Source of the DNA: an uncultured bacterium
Lineage (GTDB): Bacteria; Verrucomicrobiota; Lentisphaeria; Victivallales; UBA1829
Direction of reading: 5' to 3'
Assembly: GCA_902778895.1 (NCBI GenBank)
Contig: CACYZF010000001.1
Coordinates: forward strand, 186,001-250,000
Length of the DNA: 64,000 nt
The translations under genes and the position numbers were made by a program. The stretch's first letter is position 1. Each line of letters begins with the position of its first letter. The notes under the pieces were generated by a model, which saw only the letters and a program-made list of their open reading frames with translations, ran no database searches and was not told the DNA's origin. Shown here one piece after another: positions 45,757 to 54,753 of this stretch.

Positions 45757-45873
45757 CTCGAAAACCCCCGAAGGGGAACGTTTTTTCGCGATTTGACTTT
45801 GTTTTGACAGAAAAAGTGCCCGTACCGGAACTGATTGCAGTACGGACGTATGATTTGCGGAAACATTCTTTTC

Positions 45874-45920
45874 GTGCCCGAGCGGAGCCGGGCACTACTG
45901 CCGTTAAGGCGATAGCCTTA
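45874..45920. repeat. Double-hairpin repeat element at the guaA 3' end
   Basis: GTGCCCG (45874-45880) pairs with CGGGCAC (45889-45895) around GCGGAGC, then TACTGCCGT, then TAAGGC-GATA-GCCTTA (45905-45920). Same plan as the units at 43924-44089. The second hairpin includes the guaA stop codon. Confidence 0.8.
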
Positions 45921-47477
45921 CTCCCATTCGATGGTTCCCGGGGGCTTGGACGTGATGTCGTAGACCACGCGGTTCACGCCGTTGACCTCGTTGATGATAC
46001 GGTTGGAGATGCGCGCGAGGAGGGGGTAGGGGAGGCGGACCCAGTCGGCGGTCATGCCGTCGCGGCTTTCGACCGCGCGGATGGCGATGGCATCCTCGTA
46101 GGTGCGTTCGTCGCCCATGACGCCGACGGAGCGCACGGGGAGGAAGACGGCGAAAGTCTGCCAGATCTTGTAGTAGAGGTTGGCCTTCTTCATCTCGTCG
46201 ACGATGATCTTGTCGGCGCCGCGCAGGACGGCGAGCTTGCCTGGGGTGACTTCGCCGACGCAGCGGACGGCGAGTCCGGGGCCGGGGAAGGGCTGGCGCA
46301 TGACCATTTCCTCAGGGAGGCCGAGCTGACGGCCCACTTCGCGCACCTCGTCCTTGAAGAGGCGGCTGAGGGGTTCGAGCAGCTTGAATTTCATGTGGTC
46401 CGGGAGGCCGCCGACGTTATGGTGGCTCTTGATGACGGCGCTCGGGTTGCCGTCGATGGAGATGCTTTCGATGACATCCGGGTAGGTGGTGCCCTGCGCG
46501 AGGAAGGTCACGTCGGGGATGTTCGCGCAGGCGTCGCTGAAGACCTGGATGAACTCGCCGCCGATGATCTTGCGCTTGCGTTCGGGCTCGTTGACGCCGG
46601 CGAGCTTCGAGAGGAAACGGTCGGTCGCGTCGACGTACACGAGCGACATCTTGAACGTGCCGCCGAAGAGCTCGCGGACGCGTTCCGGCTCGTCCTTGCG
46701 GAGCAGGCCGTTGTTCACGAAGACGCAGGTGAGCTGGTCGCCGATCGCCTTGTGGATGAGTGCGGCGGCCACGGAGGAATCGACGCCGCCGGAGAGGCCG
46801 AGGATCACGTTCGCGGAGCCGACGATCTCGCGGATCTCCGCCACGGAGCGTTCGATGAAGTCGGACATGGTCCAGTTCGCGGAGCAGCCGCAGATGCCGA
46901 GGCAGAAATTCTCGATGACGAGCGGGCCCATCGGAGAGTGGACGACCTCGGGGTGGAACTGGATGCCGAAGAGGCGGCGGTCCAGGTCCTGCACGGCCGC
47001 GAACTCGGTGTTGTCGGTCTTCGCGCAGGTCTTGAAGCCTTCGGGCAGGCGCGTGACCTTGTCGCCGTGGGACATCCACATCTGGGTCTCGGCGGGGACG
47101 TCCTCGAAGAGCGGGGACGCGGCGGTCGTGGAGACGATCGCCTTGCCGTATTCGCGGGCGTCGCCGTGCGCCACCTCGCCGCCGAGTGTTTCGACCATGA
47201 GCTGAAGGCCGTAGCAGATGCCCAGCACCGGGATGCCGAGTTCGAAGATGGCCGGGTCGCATTTCGGGGCGTTGGCCTGGTATACGCTCGCGGGGCCGCC
47301 GCTCAGGATGATGCCCGCGGGCGCGGCGGCGCGGATCTCCTCCGCCGGGGTCTTCCAGGAGACGATCCGGCTGTAGACGTGGAGCTCGCGGACGCGGCGT
47401 GCGATGAGCTGGCTGTACTGGGATCCGAAATCCAGCACGAGAATGGTTTCAGGATGATTCATAACATTGTTTCTCAT
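45918..47477 (-). CDS. guaA: GMP synthase (glutamine-hydrolysing)
   Basis: Converts XMP to GMP. The 519-aa product has the class I glutamine amidotransferase triad C88 ([12 protein letters not shown]), H175 and E177 (QFHPEVVH), the ATP-pyrophosphatase P-loop LSGGVDSS (228-235) and the C-terminal dimer domain ending [17 protein letters not shown]. Length is normal. A second possible start lies at 47462. A 21-bp palindrome sits 18 bp upstream of the first start and could regulate it. Confidence 0.96.
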   Translation of the reverse strand: MRNNVMNHPETILVLDFGSQYSQLIARRVRELHVYSRIVSWKTPAEEIRAAAPAGIILSGGPASVYQANAPKCDPAIFELGIPVLGICYGLQLMVETLGGEVAHGDAREYGKAIVSTTAASPLFEDVPAETQMWMSHGDKVTRLPEGFKTCAKTDNTEFAAVQDLDRRLFGIQFHPEVVHSPMGPLVIENFCLGICGCSANWTMSDFIERSVAEIREIVGSANVILGLSGGVDSSVAAALIHKAIGDQLTCVFVNNGLLRKDEPERVRELFGGTFKMSLVYVDATDRFLSKLAGVNEPERKRKIIGGEFIQVFSDACANIPDVTFLAQGTTYPDVIESISIDGNPSAVIKSHHNVGGLPDHMKFKLLEPLSRLFKDEVREVGRQLGLPEEMVMRQPFPGPGLAVRCVGEVTPGKLAVLRGADKIIVDEMKKANLYYKIWQTFAVFLPVRSVGVMGDERTYEDAIAIRAVESRDGMTADWVRLPYPLLARISNRIINEVNGVNRVVYDITSKPPGTIEWE

Positions 47478-47494
47478 GGGGGTCAGAAAAGAAG

Positions 47495-47515
47495 AGTATC
47501 ATATAATATGATACT
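47495..47515. promoter_or_regulatory. 21-bp perfect palindrome upstream of guaA (candidate operator)
   Basis: Two 10-bp arms AGTATCATAT and ATATGATACT around a single central base, 18-38 bp ahead of guaA. On the minus strand it contains TATTAT/TATATG, possible -10 boxes. An operator overlapping the promoter is the simplest idea; no repressor family can be named. Confidence 0.5.
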
Positions 47516-47652
47516 GAAACGATAAAAAATCCAGTCCAAAACGGTAGATTTTATCAAAAAAGTCCGCCGCCGCGGCGGTTCCGCGGTTTCGGAAAAACAT
47601 GCCGTAGTCGAGGTACGCCTGGCGTATGAACCTGTATGGAAACTACAGAAAA

Positions 47653-47703
47653 CTGTATTTTTCATACAGATACTCTTGACTTTCGGCGGGCGCAAACTAT
47701 AGT
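47653..47703 (+). promoter_or_regulatory. Promoter with adjacent inverted repeat
   Basis: TTGACT (47676-47681), 16-bp spacer, TATAGT (47698-47703). Just upstream, CTGTAT-5 nt-ATACAG (47653-47669) forms an inverted repeat that could be an operator for the gene at 47733. Confidence 0.65.
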
Positions 47704-47732
47704 ATCTTGTAACCGAAAAACGAGGATTTGAG

Positions 47733-48476
47733 ATGTTTCTTCCCCTTCTTTACCTTCCGGCGCTGCTGTTTTTCACCTGGCTGTTCCGGCGGGAACCATG
47801 CGACTATCCGTGGTCTCGGATACGGAAAGTCCTGTTCGCCTGCCTGCTGCTCCTCACGCAGGTGTCGCTGGTCGCGGGATTCATGGGACTTGCGTCGTTC
47901 GAGGTGAACATGAAAGCGCGCGGGACTGCGCAGGGATATGTCCGCGACGTTCAGGCTGCGCTCGGCGAGGGGAAGCTTTCCACACGGGAAATCGCCGTCG
48001 GGATCGGGGAAAAACACTTTCCGGCGTGGGACCAGGCGGAATGGAGCGCGATCAAAAGAACGCTGGTTGTCCGCTTTGTCCTCGTGCTCATCGGGTGGTT
48101 TCTGATGCTCGGCGTCCTGGCCGCGGATGTCCGGTTCAAGTTCAAAACGCTCCCGTTCCTGCTGCTGTTCTACGGCTGCGCGGCGTGCAACTGCGTCGCG
48201 GACTTCTATCTCGGGAAAAGCGACTCGGATTTGGGGTGGCGGCAGTTCAAATGCGGGACGTTCCGGGAATTCCACAACGCCGTGTGCGAGCGGATCATTC
48301 CGAGCAACGACCGCCTCGCGCTGCGGCTTGCGTTCGAAGACGTTTACGATGCCCATGTCTGGCGCGGAATGGAAACGGACGATCCCGATGCCTGCGACAG
48401 GATGTGCGACAAACTCCTGACCGTGCTGGACGAATCCCTGAAGAAGCACGAACAAAAGCCGACGTCTTCCCCCTGA
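47733..48476 (+). CDS. Multi-pass membrane protein of unknown function
   Basis: A 247-aa protein with about four hydrophobic segments: residues 1-18, about 31-51, about 111-131 and about 140-160. Between the second and third lies a soluble stretch of about 60 residues, and after the fourth a soluble tail rich in charged residues. The last part (CDKLLTVLDESLKKHEQK) looks helical. No family recognised. It stands alone on the plus strand with its own strong promoter, convergent with the lipoprotein gene at 48486. Confidence 0.7.
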   Translation: MFLPLLYLPALLFFTWLFRREPCDYPWSRIRKVLFACLLLLTQVSLVAGFMGLASFEVNMKARGTAQGYVRDVQAALGEGKLSTREIAVGIGEKHFPAWDQAEWSAIKRTLVVRFVLVLIGWFLMLGVLAADVRFKFKTLPFLLLFYGCAACNCVADFYLGKSDSDLGWRQFKCGTFREFHNAVCERIIPSNDRLALRLAFEDVYDAHVWRGMETDDPDACDRMCDKLLTVLDESLKKHEQKPTSSP

Positions 48477-48485
48477 ATTTGGGCG

Positions 48486-49427
48486 TCAGAACCCGGTTTT
48501 CGATTCCCGGTCGCGTTCGAACGCGACCTTTTTGACGCTGTAGTTGAAGAACGGGAAGACCGGGAGGAATCCGTTCGGGTTGATGTTCAGCAGACCGATC
48601 TGGAACGGGCTGCCGTCGAAGGTGGTGTTGAAGAGCCCGATCTGAACCGGATTCCCGTCCGCGGTGTTATTGATCACGCCGACCTGAAATCCCTCCGTCA
48701 AATCGAGGTTCATAACGCCCAAATTCAGGCATTTCCCGAGCGAATCCCCGCGGTCATGCCCCGGATATACCCCCGGATTGTATGTGATCGCCCCGATCTG
48801 CGCGCCGCGAACACCCGAACGCAGGAGCCCCCCGATCTGGCACCCGACTATTCTGCTCTCGTTGTTCGTGGAACAATCCAGTCCGATCACCTGCAGCCCG
48901 ATTCCTCTTGTCCCGTAAAGATTGAAAAGGCAAACGTCAATTCCGTTGAAGTCCTTGCTCAGCGTAGAGGCTTCGACGGAAAGCCCGTTCGTTTTGCTTC
49001 CGGTTTCAAACGGAAAAACGGAAATGCCGTTCTGAGTCCCGGAACCCGGGCCGTATCCTATAAAATCCTTATAATACAGAAGCCCAGTTGAAATCCCGTT
49101 GAAGCTTGACTCCCGGCCATTTATTCCAAATGCAAGGCCGGCTGATATTCCATAGTTTGTTCCGGCAAACCCCGATCCCAAGACCGAGGCAAAGATCCCG
49201 CGTGAGTCCGTGTCCATTGTCGCCAATCCCGTGGAAAGGCCGTAGGTGGTGACATTTTCCTCCCCGAAGGGAATCAGCAGCGGACCGATCTGGAGCGGCG
49301 TGATCACCGCGCTGACCGTTTCGCCGTCGGCATCGAGCACATCATGCCTGCATCCCGCGCCGAGGAACACAAGAAGGGCGGCGGCGACGGCGGCAAACAA
49401 TCTGTAAATCAAGCGTGCGGATGACAT
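48486..49427 (-). CDS. Lipoprotein with LA_2272-type surface repeats
   Basis: A 313-aa lipoprotein: signal peptide with lipobox LGAGC (Cys about 26), then many short repeats with an IG(L/V)-x-N core, for example VQIGLFNTTFDG and FQIGLLNINPNG, ending in FLPVFPFFNYS. This repeat pattern is that of the LA_2272-type surface proteins first noted in Leptospira (recognised from memory). It is probably a beta-solenoid or barrel at the outer membrane. The frame opens with a TTG at 49454, but AAAGG stands ahead of the ATG at 49427, where the signal peptide begins. A paralogue lies at 54754. Confidence 0.75.
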   Translation of the reverse strand: MSSARLIYRLFAAVAAALLVFLGAGCRHDVLDADGETVSAVITPLQIGPLLIPFGEENVTTYGLSTGLATMDTDSRGIFASVLGSGFAGTNYGISAGLAFGINGRESSFNGISTGLLYYKDFIGYGPGSGTQNGISVFPFETGSKTNGLSVEASTLSKDFNGIDVCLFNLYGTRGIGLQVIGLDCSTNNESRIVGCQIGGLLRSGVRGAQIGAITYNPGVYPGHDRGDSLGKCLNLGVMNLDLTEGFQVGVINNTADGNPVQIGLFNTTFDGSPFQIGLLNINPNGFLPVFPFFNYSVKKVAFERDRESKTGF

Positions 49428-49450
49428 GGGGCAAGACCTTTCCAGTCTGT

Positions 49451-52400
49451 TCAATTATCCTCAAAATACATAGAGATGCGGTATTCGGCGCGGGATGCCT
49501 CGCTGTCGTTGATGAAGAGTTCCAGCTTGTCCTGCGTGTAGTTCAACCGGATCTCGCTGCGGCCGTTCATCTCGACGACTTTCGTTTTGGAGTAGTCCGG
49601 GGTGAAATCCAGCTTGAACGGGAGGTTGAGGTTGTCCCATGTGACGCCGTTGATCCTGATATAGTCCGGGTAATCGAACGTCGAATGCTTGTATGTGACC
49701 TTGTTCCCGCTGAACGTGAAGAGCCCGGCGCCGTCGATCTTCCCCTCAAAGACGATCGACTTCTTCCGTTTTTCGACCGATTCTCCGTTCATCGTTTCCG
49801 GGTCGAAGGGAACGGAGTTCACGCGTTTCGGGTTGAGTCCGCCGATCACCTGCTGCGCGTGCTTCTGGGGCTGGGGCGCCGGGGGAAGGGCGTTCGAACC
49901 GAACAGGACGGCGAACGCCATCTTCGCACGGTCGAATTCATATTCGGGGCAGATCAGCAGTTCCGCACGCTTGTCCCCGTCGCAGAACGCCTGCGTGCTC
50001 CATTTCGATACGCCCCGGAGAAGCATGGAGAAGCCGTGCGAGAGATCGGGCTTGAACGGAAGACGGAACGGCTTCGACAGGTTGGTCCACGGTTTCCCGT
50101 TGACGGTCACGGCGGACGGCAGCGGGGCGTACTGGAACGGCTCGATGGTCAGGGCATCGCCGTTGAGATTGAAGATGAAATTGTGGATGGATTCGTATTC
50201 GATCACCAGCAGGTCCCTGTTGGAGGACTTTGCGGCTTTTGCGACCATTGCATAATCGATCCGCGGCGAATCGTATTCCACCTCGATCGTCTCTCCCGGG
50301 GCGGTATCGTCCATGACGTATTTCCAGTATTTTTTCGCCTCGGCAGCGATCATCCTGCGGATCTGTTCGAGCTTGGACCGGTTCGAAGCGTCCAGCGTGA
50401 CTCCGGCGTAATACATGGCGCGGAGAAAGAAATGCGGCACAGCCCCGACATCATAGCCGTGATCGAAGAAGAACCGGATGCGGTCCTCATTGGCGATGAA
50501 ACACGCGCATTCCCACGCGGGGGCGGAATGGTTTTGGTTCGTCTTGTAATTCGCGCCTGCCTGTTCGGGTTCGCCCCACGCGGCGGCGAGGTCGATCAGG
50601 GAGTTCCGGATGGACGGATCGGATTTCGCCTCGTCGGTTTCCGCCAGCGAAAGCAACTGACGGCGCGCGACCGCGGGCGGGATCTTTTCCGTCACGAAAT
50701 TGAGCTCGATCCTGCGGAGGATCGGCGCGACGGCGCTTCGCCTGAGATCGAACGCCGCTTTCGGGTCCTCGTAGATCGGGACGACGGGATAATTGGTCTG
50801 GAATTTCAGCACGCTGTTGTCGTACAGGAATTTGTCGAGCTCCTTCCCCTTGTACGTGATCTTGTCGAATGCCTTGAGCGCATCCTCGTAGCGGAGACTG
50901 TTCAGGTAGAACAGCGCCTGTTCGAAGCGGATCACGTTCTGGTAGTACGCGTCCTTGCTCCTCTTCAGCGCCTGCGCGAAGAGGCGTTCGCCGCAATCCT
51001 GCACGACCGGATCCATGTAGAACGAGCGGAACGTGAGCGGCACGAATTCATTGTTGAACATGTCGAGGTTGATGTAGTTGAATGACACGAGAGGGATGCG
51101 GGATTTGTTTTCATCCAGTTTCATGCCTTCCAGGAGTATCTGCTTCATCTCATGGCGGGACCCGCCCCAGCGGGGCAGGAGCGCGGTCAGAAGGTATCCC
51201 AGATGCGAACCGTCTTCCGGCGCGATTGCGATGCCTTTCCTGAAGTTATCCAATTCCTGCGCCGAGGTCCCGTGACCCATGGCGGTCGTGATCTTTTCGC
51301 AGTATGCGAAGTAGTTGTCGGGATTGAGCTTGATGGAACGGTCCAGATGGCGGTCGGCGTCATTCAGGTATTTCCTGAACTTATCCCAGCCTTCGTCGGT
51401 AACGGTCGAAGCCGTGCCTTTGCCGCGCGCTTCCCATGCCATCTGAATGGAGGTCCAGCCGCGCAGATATTCCGTCACCCATTCCGGCGCACCGTTTTTT
51501 GCGAGGGTGTCGATCAGTTCCATCCGGTCGTAGACCTTCGGATTCGGCGGATAGCTCGACCAGAGATCGATGATAAGGTCGGCGTTGTCGTCCGTGACCT
51601 TTGCCTTTTTGAGCCAGGAAACCAGCAGCTGGTCCTGGAAGCTTGCTTTATACTTCTGGTAACGCCCCCAAACAAACCTGCCGAGCACCGCCTTGCTCAC
51701 GATCAAGCGGCTGAGCGTACCCCATTCCTCCGCCTGTTCCGCCTGGTTCGCCTCGGGGAAGACTGCGTTCGGATCGTTGACGAAATAGAAATCGCGGAGC
51801 TTGGCGGCAAGCTGGTCGAGGCGGGAATCCTCGTTGAACTTCATTTGCTTCACATCCTCCGGGAACAGGTCGTCCTGATCGTAGAGGAAACGCGCCACTT
51901 CGTAGGAGACATGCCGGTCCTCCGTCTTCAGTATCTCCCATAGAGCCCTGTATTCCTTTTCCTTGACGCCTTTTCTGGTGAGCGGCGCTTTAACAATGTT
52001 GTCGTAGATGCCGGCGAACCTGTTTTCGTCTTCATCGTCGAACGCCACACCCATCAGGCGCAGCGTCTTGCCCATGGATTTCTTTTCCTCGACGGTCGCT
52101 GGCGGCAGGAGCGTCGTGACCTCCTTCCGGATCAGCCATTTGCCGTCCTTTCGGACCAGTTCGACATGCTTTGCGGCGCGACCATGGAGAGCATCATAGA
52201 ACGCAACGTCCAGCGAGGCGTCGTCGCCCTCGACCTTGCGGCTGTCCGGGACTACGGACATGGTCTGCAGCATCATTTTCCCCTCCGATCTGTTTTGTTT
52301 TCGGTAATGCTCCATTACGAACTCTTCCACCTCGCTTCCCGCGAGCGACTTCAGGTAATCCGAAAATGCCGTCCAGCCGGTCCCGGCATCGGCGTGTTCG

Positions 52401-53305
52401 ATCTCGGACCGGAAAAACTCGTAGAGCGAATCGCCTTTGAGTCCCTGTCCCTGTTTGATATATTCGGCTTTCGTCCTCCGGACCGCGTTGACATCGACCT
52501 TAATGTAATCGTCGGCGAGGAAAGTCCGCACCTCGTCAACATCCAGCTTCGATTCGGCGGTCCAGAAATCCACGAGCGCCTGTTCCGGGGAACCGGCATC
52601 GTATTTTTTCTTCGCCATTGTTTTCGCATATACAAGTTCGACTTCGGAGGGGGCTTCCCGCCCCGCCGTCAGCCGGCGTTCCAGCGAGGAAAGACGCCAT
52701 TCCTTTCCGTTCTTTCGGAAGACGGCTTCAAAGGGCTCCTCCGCGGATGTGAGCTGAAGCCGTACAAGGTCCTTCGAGGCCTCGAGAAACTCCCGGTCTT
52801 CGGAGAGGGTAAGCACGAACATCTTCAGCTGGAACGCATCGACTTCGCGCAGGAAACGGCAGATACTCGGGAGCTGGTCGGTGATCTTTTTCCGCGAAGC
52901 GGCGGGGAGCGTGGCGAGAGATTCCCGGATTCCCGTGAATTCCTCGCTGCTGTCCGGGATATCCGCCAGAATATCGAGCGCTTTTTTCAGGTTCTTGCCT
53001 TTGCTCAGGAGGTCTTCCGCTTCGGTATATGCTTCGCAGTTCCAGACACTCAGCAGCAGGGGATCGGCTGTCGCCAGGTCGATGGTTCCGGTCGCTTTTG
53101 TCCAGTCCTCCGCTTTGACCGCTTCGCAGAATTCGTTCAGGCACAGCTCCGCTCCTTCCTTCGGCGGCAGGGAGCCGTCCGAGCAGGCGACGAGCCAAAG
53201 GATCGCGGAAAGGCATGCCAGCGTCAGCGCTATGATTTTCGAGGGGTTTTTTTGAATTGAGGAAGCTTTTTCCGTAACGGACCGATTCCTGCTGGATGTT
53301 GTCAT
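49451..53305 (-). CDS. Large lipoprotein (1284 aa) with duplicated C-terminal module
   Basis: A protein I cannot assign. A signal peptide near residues 24-41 ends in the lipobox LVAC, so it is probably lipid-anchored. A long helical middle follows with TPR-like parts (for example DRHLDRSIKLNPDNYFAYCE). The last 200 residues hold two copies of an about 90-residue beta-rich module with the shared core NG-x-x-W-x-N-L-x-x-P-F-(K/R)-L-x-F-x-P-D (VNGKPWTNLSKPFRLPFKPD and INGVTWDNLNLPFKLDFTPD). Such modules may bind carbohydrate or protein; not known. Promoter at 53375-53402. The lipoprotein gene at 48486 follows. Confidence 0.7.
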   Translation of the reverse strand: MTTSSRNRSVTEKASSIQKNPSKIIALTLACLSAILWLVACSDGSLPPKEGAELCLNEFCEAVKAEDWTKATGTIDLATADPLLLSVWNCEAYTEAEDLLSKGKNLKKALDILADIPDSSEEFTGIRESLATLPAASRKKITDQLPSICRFLREVDAFQLKMFVLTLSEDREFLEASKDLVRLQLTSAEEPFEAVFRKNGKEWRLSSLERRLTAGREAPSEVELVYAKTMAKKKYDAGSPEQALVDFWTAESKLDVDEVRTFLADDYIKVDVNAVRRTKAEYIKQGQGLKGDSLYEFFRSEIEHADAGTGWTAFSDYLKSLAGSEVEEFVMEHYRKQNRSEGKMMLQTMSVVPDSRKVEGDDASLDVAFYDALHGRAAKHVELVRKDGKWLIRKEVTTLLPPATVEEKKSMGKTLRLMGVAFDDEDENRFAGIYDNIVKAPLTRKGVKEKEYRALWEILKTEDRHVSYEVARFLYDQDDLFPEDVKQMKFNEDSRLDQLAAKLRDFYFVNDPNAVFPEANQAEQAEEWGTLSRLIVSKAVLGRFVWGRYQKYKASFQDQLLVSWLKKAKVTDDNADLIIDLWSSYPPNPKVYDRMELIDTLAKNGAPEWVTEYLRGWTSIQMAWEARGKGTASTVTDEGWDKFRKYLNDADRHLDRSIKLNPDNYFAYCEKITTAMGHGTSAQELDNFRKGIAIAPEDGSHLGYLLTALLPRWGGSRHEMKQILLEGMKLDENKSRIPLVSFNYINLDMFNNEFVPLTFRSFYMDPVVQDCGERLFAQALKRSKDAYYQNVIRFEQALFYLNSLRYEDALKAFDKITYKGKELDKFLYDNSVLKFQTNYPVVPIYEDPKAAFDLRRSAVAPILRRIELNFVTEKIPPAVARRQLLSLAETDEAKSDPSIRNSLIDLAAAWGEPEQAGANYKTNQNHSAPAWECACFIANEDRIRFFFDHGYDVGAVPHFFLRAMYYAGVTLDASNRSKLEQIRRMIAAEAKKYWKYVMDDTAPGETIEVEYDSPRIDYAMVAKAAKSSNRDLLVIEYESIHNFIFNLNGDALTIEPFQYAPLPSAVTVNGKPWTNLSKPFRLPFKPDLSHGFSMLLRGVSKWSTQAFCDGDKRAELLICPEYEFDRAKMAFAVLFGSNALPPAPQPQKHAQQVIGGLNPKRVNSVPFDPETMNGESVEKRKKSIVFEGKIDGAGLFTFSGNKVTYKHSTFDYPDYIRINGVTWDNLNLPFKLDFTPDYSKTKVVEMNGRSEIRLNYTQDKLELFINDSEASRAEYRISMYFEDN

Positions 53306-53374
53306 GGTCTGCTCCTTGTAGAAAATAAGGGAAAAATCGTCTGCCGCGGTCAGGCGGGGATTGTTTTTTGTGAT

Positions 53375-53402
53375 ACTATAGCATGTTTTGACCGGATGTC
53401 AA
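53375..53402 (-). promoter_or_regulatory. Sigma-70-type promoter
   Basis: Minus strand TTGACA (53402-53397), 16-bp spacer, TATAGT (53380-53375), about 70 bp before the 1284-aa lipoprotein gene. Confidence 0.75.
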
Positions 53403-53500
53403 ATTTTTACAAAAAAAGTTTTTTTATGATGTTTTATTTATGACATTCCAAAATGGAACGAGGCGGAATATTAGAGACGAAGACGGACAGATGAAACGGC

Positions 53501-54574
53501 TTATTTCGCCGCTTTCTTTTCCTTCAGATCGGACTGCTTCTCCTCATCCTTCTGTTCGGCGGGCTTCGTTTCTTCCTTTTGTTCGGTGGGCTTTGCCTCT
53601 TCCTTCTGCTCGACCGGCGGCTTCCAATTCATGTACGTTTCGCAGTATTGAAGGACGGCCTTGCGGAAGGCGACCGTGCTGTCCGGGTCGTCCCAGAGCA
53701 TGTGGTTGGAGTTCGGGAAGTCGACGCGGACGTTCGGAACGTGATGCGCTTCCAGCGCCTTCGCGAGCTCGTCGCGGTGAATTGGCTTGACCAGATCGTC
53801 CTTCCCGCCGTAGGCGAAGACGGTCGGCACGGACTTGGGGCCGATGAAGTGAAGCGGGGAAAGGCTGTCCGCCGCCGCCTTCATCTCGGGCGTGTCGAGC
53901 TTCTTCGGGTCGACCTGGATGTGCGCACCGTACCCGATCAGCGCGGCGGAGATGTCGGCGCCCCAGAATTCCTTGTGGAACGACACCGGGCCGACTTTGT
54001 CGAACACGAACGCGACCGGGATGGCGGATTCCGAGGCGCGGGAATAAGCGTACAGCAGCGCCAGGTGTCCGCCCGCGGAGAAGCCGCCGAAGGCGAGTTT
54101 CGGGGCGTGATACCCCTCCTTCTCCAGGCGTTTCTTGAGCGCCGCGATGCACGCCGTGATCTCGTCGAGCATGGTCTTCACCGTGACGTCGGGGTTCTTC
54201 TGCGAGATCAGCGAATAATCCATGGTGGCCGTGATGCAGCCGTTCTTCGCGTAGTATTTGCAGGCGTACGCCATGTCGCCGCGTTTTCCCTCGGTCCAGG
54301 AACCGCCGTGGATCAGCAGCAGGAGGGGCGCGTCCGCCTTCGGGTCGAGGTTTTTCGGCAGATACAGGTCGTATTTGTTCGCCTTTTCCTTGCCGTAAGA
54401 GAGGCCGGAGAGCACGCGGCCGTCGTCCGCGCTCCACGACTCCGTGTAGCCGCCCTGTTTCAGGTTTCTCTGCAGGACGAGCCCGGTGAGGCCGCAGCCC
54501 GCGCAGAGTACGAGGTTGAACGCGACCAGAGACCAGATCAGAATCCGCCGTATTTTCCTGCCTGACAACTTCAT
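53501..54574 (-). CDS. Exported alpha/beta-hydrolase (esterase, BD-FAE-like)
   Basis: A 357-aa esterase. The N-terminal hydrophobic segment ends in LCAGC, a possible lipobox, so it is exported and perhaps lipid-anchored. The oxyanion motif LLIHGGSW is followed by the nucleophile elbow FGGFSAGGHLAL (GxSxG) and the Asp/His region YGGKDDLVKPIHRDEL..NSNHMLWDD. The last 45 residues are Lys/Glu-rich repeats (EEAKPTEQKEETKPAEQKDE) that may tether it. AAAGG stands ahead of the ATG at 54574; the longer frame from 54631 lacks this. Substrate could be an acylated polysaccharide, by analogy only. Confidence 0.85.
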   Translation of the reverse strand: MKLSGRKIRRILIWSLVAFNLVLCAGCGLTGLVLQRNLKQGGYTESWSADDGRVLSGLSYGKEKANKYDLYLPKNLDPKADAPLLLLIHGGSWTEGKRGDMAYACKYYAKNGCITATMDYSLISQKNPDVTVKTMLDEITACIAALKKRLEKEGYHAPKLAFGGFSAGGHLALLYAYSRASESAIPVAFVFDKVGPVSFHKEFWGADISAALIGYGAHIQVDPKKLDTPEMKAAADSLSPLHFIGPKSVPTVFAYGGKDDLVKPIHRDELAKALEAHHVPNVRVDFPNSNHMLWDDPDSTVAFRKAVLQYCETYMNWKPPVEQKEEAKPTEQKEETKPAEQKDEEKQSDLKEKKAAK

Positions 54575-54753
54575 AGTGGAGCCTTTCGTGTTGAAGTCAT
54601 GGAACAATGGACCGCTGTCCGCGATCGTCAAACTAATTTACTGCGAGTGCAGAGAAAAAGCAAGCGAAAAAGATGTTATTCTTTTTTGAAAAAAGCTGTG
54701 CGACAGGTATGGTGTTACGGATAAAAAGATTCGAGGTGTTTTCCGAATATGCC

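Noticed and set aside
44051-45796. Long plus-strand frame opposite the methyltransferase and YfgM-like genes
   Set aside because: Mirror frame across two genes on the other strand; no start signal or motif.
45804-47525. 573-codon plus-strand frame opposite guaA
   Set aside because: Shadow of guaA, which has all catalytic motifs.
49415-51085. 556-codon plus-strand frame opposite the large lipoprotein
   Set aside because: Mirror of a long gene that has a signal peptide and a promoter on the other strand.
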